Shown here one piece after another: positions 1 to 4,651 of a stretch of DNA of 6,253 bases. Below the pieces are notes generated by a model, which saw nothing but the letters and a program-made list of their open reading frames with translations, was not told where the DNA came from and made no database searches. Source of the DNA: Deltaproteobacteria bacterium (GTDB lineage Bacteria; Myxococcota_A; UBA796); NCBI GenBank assembly GCA_002707085.1, contig PALY01000056.1:14065-20317 (forward strand). Reading direction: 5' to 3'. Both the position numbers and the translations under genes were made by a program. Within the stretch, counting starts at the first letter, position 1. Each line of letters starts with the position of its first letter.

Positions 1-1353
1 GGTGAAGAGTTTTCGTTCACCGGATTCGACTAGTTCCGTTTGAACTGCGTGAGATGCGGCGGCTTCTGCGGCTCGTTTGACCACAAGCGCCCACGTAAGT
101 CCCGGTTCTCTCTGGGGTGTTTTGATGGTCACACCATCGACGCCGCCTGCCAGCAGCCTGTAGCCGCTCTCGTCGCTGTCGAGTTGGTCGAAGCCATCGA
201 GTGTCCATTGAAAACCAGTGAGGCTATCCAGGGAACTGATGAGTTGGTCATGGGAGAGCATGCGGGGGGTTGGATCCCGATACGACTCCGTTTCAGTGAT
301 GGCGGCGATCAGGGGCCGCATGGTCGCATCGGATCGTAGAAAATGCGCCCGAAGCTGTTCCAGCTCACTTGCATCTTCATTGGTGGTGTTTCTTCGCCAC
401 AACCCTTCGGCAAGGGTTTCGACTGCACATGCGTAGAACCGACTGTCGTTCGCTACGGACACACCAAGGTCGGGCAGACCGCTGATCGGTGTTCCGTACC
501 AGGCGGGTGCGACCCCTAAATATGTATTCCACAGAGACTCTCGTTCTGCATGGTAGGTCGTCTCTTCGATTTCCGAGTAGAGCGATAGCCACCAGAAGCC
601 GAACAGTGAAGCGGCCACTGGGTCCAATGACGCGTGACAGGCCAGACAATAAGGGTCTTCTTGGGCGGCATCAGCGGTGGTGGTTTCGCTTGTGTCGGCT
701 TCAGAAAAGGCCACGGGTCGGTCCAGGTAGTCTTCACACAGAAGGAGCCTGGAGATGGTTGCGGCCCGGCCCCGGTTCATGTTGGAACTTGTTGTTGTGT
801 ACCGCCACCACAGGCCATTTGTGGACAATACGCCCGCTGTGGGTCGACCGTCGGTGTAGTGACTGACTTGCCAACCTGTTTGAGTGTCTGTGTAGTCCAA
901 GGGCCATATTGACCCAAGGATTTCATTGCTCATGGTCCAGTCTGCGGTCACGATTTCGGACCAAGGGAGATCCTCTGTGATCACTCTGGAAATGATGCGG
1001 AGTGGTTCTTCTCCGACCGCCCGTTCAAAGGCGTACTCCAAGGATGCGTCCAGCCCATAGTCAAAGGCGACGATGTCGAAGACATCAACACGGGTGTGCC
1101 ATTTCTCTGCGTACAGGTGAACCATACGTTCACCCAGTCGTTCGTCGTTGATGTATGCATTGCGGACGCCTATCCATCCGTCGGGATCTTCTTCGGCGGT
1201 TGCCAATTCCTCCAGGCTTGGGGGGACGCCGCGCAAGTCAAAACTGAGCCTTCGGGTCATGGCAGCATTGCTGAGTACCACTGGTTTTTCAACCGCTTCT
1301 TCAATGGGTGCGTATTGGGCTTCGATACACCCGGCTATGGCCAACCACCACAT
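1..1353 (-). CDS. DUF1549/DUF1588-like heme-c lipoprotein (3' end outside window)
   Basis: The frame stays open for all 451 codons from ATG 1353 to base 1, so the C-terminus is cut by the window edge. The leader MWWLAIAGC has a lipobox-like A-G-C with Cys9. Residues 34-50 (RRLSFDLRGVPPSLEEL) match the signature of DUF1549 (PSCyt2). Residues 174-216 (GVLS..., NRGR, LLLCEDYLDRPV) resemble DUF1588 (PSCyt3), followed by the heme c motif C236-L-A-C239-H240 and the typical LDP. Residues 329-358 resemble DUF1585. These families are known from Planctomycetes and deltaproteobacteria and have no established reaction. A covalently bound heme and a periplasmic or outer-membrane location are inferred. Its ATG overlaps the stop of the preceding gene (TGATG), with GGAG 11 nt upstream. 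The domain order is a mosaic, because DUF1549 is usually partnered by DUF1553. The family call is firm; the function is unknown. Confidence 0.88.
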   Translation of the reverse strand, partial: MWWLAIAGCIEAQYAPIEEAVEKPVVLSNAAMTRRLSFDLRGVPPSLEELATAEEDPDGWIGVRNAYINDERLGERMVHLYAEKWHTRVDVFDIVAFDYGLDASLEYAFERAVGEEPLRIISRVITEDLPWSEIVTADWTMSNEILGSIWPLDYTDTQTGWQVSHYTDGRPTAGVLSTNGLWWRYTTTSSNMNRGRAATISRLLLCEDYLDRPVAFSEADTSETTTADAAQEDPYCLACHASLDPVAASLFGFWWLSLYSEIEETTYHAERESLWNTYLGVAPAWYGTPISGLPDLGVSVANDSRFYACAVETLAEGLWRRNTTNEDASELEQLRAHFLRSDATMRPLIAAITETESYRDPTPRMLSHDQLISSLDSLTGFQWTLDGFDQLDSDESGYRLLAGGVDGVTIKTPQREPGLTWALVVKRAAEAAASHAVQTELVESGERKLFT

Positions 1354-2159
1354 CACAGTTTTCGCTCCAATGCTTCGATAAAGCCGTCCATGTCGACACA
1401 AGCTTCCCCTTGTGGCTCTCCTTCAAAAGAGACACTCGTACAGGGGTCGCAATCGCTGAATTGCATGGTGTACCAGCCACCGTTGGGGTCTCTCAGCGAT
1501 AGGGAACCGGAGGGCTGGTAGTCACACGATGCAGCCAACGACAGGTCAGTCGCTGAGATGTGGGTGCCATTGATATCGGCCGCGCCATTCATTTGAGCCA
1601 AGAGTCCTGGAAAAAATTCGATACTGATGCGCCCACTAAAGCCATGGACCAGCCATGGGTCGCCACCTTCCCAGCGCCAGCTTCCGCTCATTTCACCGAC
1701 CCAAATGGAGTCGCCGGACACTTCGACGCTGTGGCCACCCCCCTCAAGTCTGTTGCCTTCTGGATCTTCGATCCAAAAGTCTCCGGAAACGCCGCTCAGG
1801 GTGTTTGTGCCTGGCATATCGTCTGGGAATTCTTCAATCCAGGCGCTGACGCCGGCGTAGCTGTACCCGGTTTCGGCTTCACACCCGTACAGCCATGTAT
1901 CGGTGATGTGGTCTTCATTGCCGGGGCATGTCGAGTCGCCTTGACTCATCAGGAAACGGTATGCGGTGTTGATCGCTGCAGGATCGGGTGGGGTGGTCAA
2001 CGCTTCGCTGATGGCTGTGGCGACTTGGTCGGCCGTCATCGTGGGTTCAACCAACGTTTGTTCCACGCTGGGTAGGTCGGGTGTGCTTGATGTTGTAGCG
2101 GTGTCCTTCCCCGTTTTGGACGGTGAACTTCCGCAGGAGAGGAGTAAAAGGAGAATCAT
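1353..2159 (-). CDS. Putative secreted lipoprotein of unknown function
   Basis: This 268-residue protein is not one I recognise. It opens with MILLLLLSC, a very short hydrophobic leader ending in Cys9, followed by a Ser/Thr/Pro-rich linker (about residues 10-40) typical of a tether between a lipid anchor and a folded domain. The rest is rich in Gly, Trp, Asp and Ser. Stretches such as SGDFWIEDPEGN and SGDSIWVGEMSGSWRW suggest a beta-rich fold. Besides Cys9 there are six cysteines (78, 93, 212, 237, 240, 254), including a C-D-P-C pair at 237-240; disulphides are plausible. There is no CxxCH heme motif. The start is well supported by AGGAGA just upstream and a 4-bp ATGA overlap with the cytochrome gene. 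Its stop overlaps the next start. Its position between two heme-motif genes suggests an accessory or structural subunit; that is inference. Confidence 0.8.
   Translation of the reverse strand: MILLLLLSCGSSPSKTGKDTATTSSTPDLPSVEQTLVEPTMTADQVATAISEALTTPPDPAAINTAYRFLMSQGDSTCPGNEDHITDTWLYGCEAETGYSYAGVSAWIEEFPDDMPGTNTLSGVSGDFWIEDPEGNRLEGGGHSVEVSGDSIWVGEMSGSWRWEGGDPWLVHGFSGRISIEFFPGLLAQMNGAADINGTHISATDLSLAASCDYQPSGSLSLRDPNGGWYTMQFSDCDPCTSVSFEGEPQGEACVDMDGFIEALERKL
1365..1368 (-). promoter_or_regulatory. Shine-Dalgarno site for the DUF1549/DUF1588 gene
   Basis: GGAG on the minus strand lies 11 nt before ATG 1353, inside the last codons of the preceding gene. The spacing is a little long. Coupling through the TGATG junction probably contributes to initiation. 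Confidence 0.45.
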
Positions 2160-2500
2160 GGGTTCTCCTGGCAGTCCATCCAGGTAGCGAACCGTTCAAG
2201 ATCAATCTCTGGGATACCACCGCCAAGCGGCATGGTTTCTTCATCCAAGACGCGAACCTCAATGCGTTCAAGCCACATTTCGATGTCTGCTTGTGTATCG
2301 AAATCTACGCCCATGGGTGCATCGTGCCGCTGTTCACTGGTGGAGGAGTGACATGACCGGCAGTATGTGGAGAAGAACCCATTTGCCCATCCGTCCCAAT
2401 GAACATCACATGGGTTTGAATCAACATCCGTTGCGATAGCGTCGGCTCCACTATCGGAGTCAGTTTTAGCTCCGCAGGCAAGAGTCAGTATCAGCCACAT
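2156..2500 (-). CDS. Small c-type cytochrome lipoprotein (single heme)
   Basis: The protein has 114 residues. The leader MWLILTLAC ends in Cys9, followed by a low-complexity Asp/Ser/Ala linker (about 11-30). The heme attachment motif is C47-R-S-C50-H51, with His51 as the proximal ligand. A Met-Pro at 90-91 (ETMPLGGG) fits the distal ligand position, and the C-terminal helix (DLERFATWMDCQ) is typical of small class I-like cytochromes. The pattern CHSS...R..AP..V.FDT...TMP is one I associate with short lipoprotein cytochromes beside PSCyt/DUF1501 genes in deltaproteobacteria. Expected role: electron transfer at the outer envelope, perhaps to the heme protein encoded two genes downstream. A longer open frame begins upstream at 2734, but those residues overlap DUF1501 in another frame. 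ATG 2500 is preferred because it has a Shine-Dalgarno site, a TGATG junction and a leader. Confidence 0.85.
   Translation of the reverse strand: MWLILTLACGAKTDSDSGADAIATDVDSNPCDVHWDGWANGFFSTYCRSCHSSTSEQRHDAPMGVDFDTQADIEMWLERIEVRVLDEETMPLGGGIPEIDLERFATWMDCQENP
2164..2169 (-). promoter_or_regulatory. Strong Shine-Dalgarno site for the 268-aa lipoprotein
   Basis: AGGAGA on the minus strand ends 4 nt before ATG 2159 (AGGAG gives 5 nt). It lies inside the final codons of the cytochrome gene. It fixes the very short leader MILLLLLSC as the true N-terminus rather than an internal Met. Confidence 0.8.
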
Positions 2501-3747
2501 CACCGGATCACCCCGCGAATGGCCTGTGCATTGTCGATAAATGGTTGGGGATCGATGTCTCCCAGTTCCATCAAGGTTGAGCCAAGGTGTTCGGGTAGGA
2601 TGGGGGTTCCGCTTGTGTGAAGGTCTCCGGTGGATAGGTCGATGGGGAGTCCCTGTCCCGATTCGTCCAGGCCACCGATACTTTGTCCACCGTGGATGCC
2701 TGAACCAATCAGCATGGCGGATGTGAAGGTCCAATGATCTCTGCCTTGCCAGGAGTTTAGGCGGGGTTCCCGGCCCATCTCACTGAAGACCACGATGGTC
2801 ACTTCATCGGCCAGTGGGTTTCCGGTGTGGCTTGTGCGCCCGGCCAAATCCGTGAGCGCTTCATTGAGATAGGCGAACAGGTCTTCAAAATTTCGGCTTT
2901 GGAGTTCAAGTCCTTGGTGGGTGTCCCATCCCTCGGCACACCATCCGCGGTATCTCAGCATGGAACATCGACTGAGGCCTCGACTGAAGAGATCGAATGC
3001 CAAAGCGCAGTCGTTGGCGATGTGGCGTTCACACCCAGCATCTGAGACGGCCAGGTCCAGTGCGCTCTCTTCTCTCAAAAGGTGGATTCGGTCGAGTGCT
3101 TGCGCGTAGGCTTGGCCAAACGAACCCCCTGCCGCTGCCGCTCGTCTGGCGACAAATGCATCGGCTCGGGCTTCGGCATTGGCGGAGAGTGGAACCACTT
3201 CTAGGTCTGAATTGAGCAGGGCGTGACCGCTAAGCAGTTCTGGCAGTTGGTCTGCATCTCCTACACGAACGACACCGCTTGTGTACTGGTTTGTAAAGGC
3301 AGGACCATCAAGGATCACATGAGGCAGCAGCAGGTCGGAGGATGCGTTGCCTGCAATGACGCTGGCCCAGTCATCTTTCAGGGGGCCTTGCCCGGTCAGT
3401 ACGAGTTCTCTACACCGTTCATGGGTAATGGAACGAACTTCCATCCCGTTGATGACCGCAGTTTGTTGGCCCCACGTTTCAAAGAACTGTCGAACAGATG
3501 GGCGCTCTGGATGGTCTACGAATGAGATGCCATTTGCGGATGCTGGAGCCGCTTCGGCTTCGACCATGGCGCCTTGGATGTCCCAATATGGCGTAAAGAC
3601 GTGTCCGGTATCCCAGCCTCCATCATTAAAGATGAAGAGGAATTTACGGTCAGAGGCCGACACCGGGCGGGCCAACAGGTTTCGGGGAGCGAACAAGCCG
3701 GCGGTGAGCAGCCCGAATTGGCGACGGGTCCACATGGGCTTCAGCAT
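2500..3747 (-). CDS. DUF1501 family protein, Tat-exported
   Basis: The protein has 415 residues, a normal length for DUF1501, which belongs to the alkaline phosphatase/sulfatase superfamily. The N-terminus carries a twin-arginine signal: T-R8-R9-Q-F, then a hydrophobic stretch (about 12-20) and a likely cleavage near VSA (about residue 31). Family signatures are present in order: FNDGGWDTG (40-48), GWDTH (273-277), FSEMGREPRLN (321-331), GRDHW (335-339) and GSGIHGGQSIGGLD (348-361). The Asp, His and Glu residues in these motifs sit where the superfamily binds metal, but the family's reaction is not established. Tat export implies folding, possibly with metal, in the cytoplasm. An in-frame TAG lies eight codons before ATG 3747 with no alternative start between. 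No Shine-Dalgarno site is visible, so Met5 (ATG 3735) remains possible. The gene follows the vWA gene by 49 bp and overlaps the cytochrome start by one base. Confidence 0.92.
   Translation of the reverse strand: MLKPMWTRRQFGLLTAGLFAPRNLLARPVSASDRKFLFIFNDGGWDTGHVFTPYWDIQGAMVEAEAAPASANGISFVDHPERPSVRQFFETWGQQTAVINGMEVRSITHERCRELVLTGQGPLKDDWASVIAGNASSDLLLPHVILDGPAFTNQYTSGVVRVGDADQLPELLSGHALLNSDLEVVPLSANAEARADAFVARRAAAAGGSFGQAYAQALDRIHLLREESALDLAVSDAGCERHIANDCALAFDLFSRGLSRCSMLRYRGWCAEGWDTHQGLELQSRNFEDLFAYLNEALTDLAGRTSHTGNPLADEVTIVVFSEMGREPRLNSWQGRDHWTFTSAMLIGSGIHGGQSIGGLDESGQGLPIDLSTGDLHTSGTPILPEHLGSTLMELGDIDPQPFIDNAQAIRGVIR
2508..2514 (-). promoter_or_regulatory. Shine-Dalgarno site for the cytochrome gene
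   Basis: GGGGTGA on the minus strand lies 7 nt before ATG 2500, inside the 3' end of the DUF1501 gene. It supports starting the cytochrome at 2500 rather than at an upstream Met of the same open frame. Confidence 0.65.
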
Positions 3748-3796
3748 AGGGGACGAATGGCGCCGGGTCTACTCTGAGGCACGATGCAATGGCCAA
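3748..3796 (-). other. 49-bp gap between the vWA and DUF1501 genes
   Basis: This is the longest non-coding stretch in the window. It holds a short GGCGCC palindrome (3759-3764) but no stem followed by a T-run, so no intrinsic terminator. I see no clear -35/-10 pair and no Shine-Dalgarno site near ATG 3747. It could separate two transcripts or simply be an internal spacer. Confidence 0.4.
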
Positions 3797-4633
3797 TCAA
3801 TAGGAGACACCGACCAAAATGGTGTCGAGTGAAATCGATTTGCTTTCCAGCAGTGCGGTCACATCTTCCTGCGAGTGGTTGGTTCTGGGTGGTTCCAGCG
3901 CAGTGGCATCGGTGATGGCGATGATTCGACGATTGGCTGAAGCCCAAGGAAGTTCGTCTGCGGTTTTATAAATGCCGTCGTACAGGGATTCGGGCCAATC
4001 ACATCCACCGGTCCTCACGATACCAGTCAGCAAACTGTCTGCGACCATCGTGTTTGCGCTGGGGTCGATCAGGTCGCCGTCATTTCTGGCGTACCAAGGA
4101 TCATCGCAACCTTGATTGTCTCCATAGGATGCAAGTGAGATGAGGCCATTGTTGTCTTGTACGGATTGAATGATTTCCTCAAGGGCGGCATCGACCGCCG
4201 CTTCGTCATCTCGCATGGAGCATGTGGTGTCCAGCAGGATGGCGACTTCCATACCATCGGATGCAGCACTATCGACCATGTCCACAATGGTTCCACCGAG
4301 TTGACCTGCGCTGCCAACGGAAACGCTTTCTCCTTCACGTGGGGACTCTTCACCACCCCCGCCGGATGAATCGGCCACCAAGCTGTCCATGCCCTCTTCG
4401 GCACGGCAATCTTTGACGATACTGACACCCAGAACTTCTTCTTGGGCCACCATGGCGGATTCGACCAGTTCGTCTGCGTCGGAAGCTTCAAGGTCTTCTC
4501 GTGTCAGATCGGCCATTTCGAGAAGGTCGTCTAAGCAAATACCACCTTCTTCAAGGGCTTTGGATATTGCATCGCAGCCAGCGAGGCTGGTCAGTGCCAA
4601 CAGTCCAGTACAGGCGAGAATATTCTTTCTCAT
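3797..4633 (-). CDS. von Willebrand factor A domain lipoprotein
   Basis: The protein has 278 residues. A classical lipoprotein signal (MRKN, then a hydrophobic core) ends in the lipobox L17-A-G-C20. Residues 21-80 are acidic and probably helical; 88-112 form a Gly/Ser/Glu linker (SSGGGGEE...). The vWA domain covers about 127-278. Its metal-ion-dependent adhesion site (MIDAS) shows D135-T-T-C-S139, a loop G-G-C-D-W-P-E-S (209-216) in which D-x-P-E resembles the acidic loop of integrin-beta-type vWA domains, and T-D242-A. Such domains bind a divalent cation and a protein ligand. The usual Gly of DTTGSM is Cys138, and further cysteines sit near the site (176, 211), so a disulphide or metal role is conceivable. 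Aspartate at +2 of the mature protein retains lipoproteins in the inner membrane of enterobacteria; this rule may not hold here. The start has AAAGGA 7 nt upstream. The gene lies 18 bp after the repeat gene, so a functional link is likely. Confidence 0.9.
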   Translation of the reverse strand: MRKNILACTGLLALTSLAGCDAISKALEEGGICLDDLLEMADLTREDLEASDADELVESAMVAQEEVLGVSIVKDCRAEEGMDSLVADSSGGGGEESPREGESVSVGSAGQLGGTIVDMVDSAASDGMEVAILLDTTCSMRDDEAAVDAALEEIIQSVQDNNGLISLASYGDNQGCDDPWYARNDGDLIDPSANTMVADSLLTGIVRTGGCDWPESLYDGIYKTADELPWASANRRIIAITDATALEPPRTNHSQEDVTALLESKSISLDTILVGVSY

Positions 4634-4640
4634 GGGTGTG

Positions 4641-4646
4641 TCCTTT
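4641..4646 (-). promoter_or_regulatory. Shine-Dalgarno site for the vWA lipoprotein
   Basis: AAAGGA on the minus strand ends 7 nt before ATG 4633, in the 18-bp gap after the repeat gene's TAA. The short gap leaves little room for a separate promoter and suggests cotranscription with the repeat gene. Confidence 0.7.
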
Positions 4647-4651
4647 TGTGT

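Noticed and set aside
377..737. Two short minus-strand frames (377-649 and 516-737)
   Set aside because: They overlap each other and the continuous DUF1549/DUF1588 frame, which carries the heme motif. They show no domain.
1560..2075. 171-codon plus-strand open frame
   Set aside because: It lies antisense to the 268-aa lipoprotein gene, whose start has a strong ribosome binding site and overlap junctions. No domain is seen in the plus frame.
2501..2734. N-terminal extension of the cytochrome reading frame
   Set aside because: The extra residues are His/Arg/Pro-rich noise overlapping the conserved C-terminal part of DUF1501. The leader, Shine-Dalgarno site and TGATG junction all support the start at 2500.
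3748..3796. Intrinsic terminator in the vWA-DUF1501 gap
   Set aside because: Only a short GGCGCC palindrome is present, with no adequate stem and no following T-run on the minus strand.
3347..3832. 161-codon plus-strand open frame
   Set aside because: It lies antisense to DUF1501, has no recognisable domain and runs across the 49-bp gap. The minus frame carries all family motifs.
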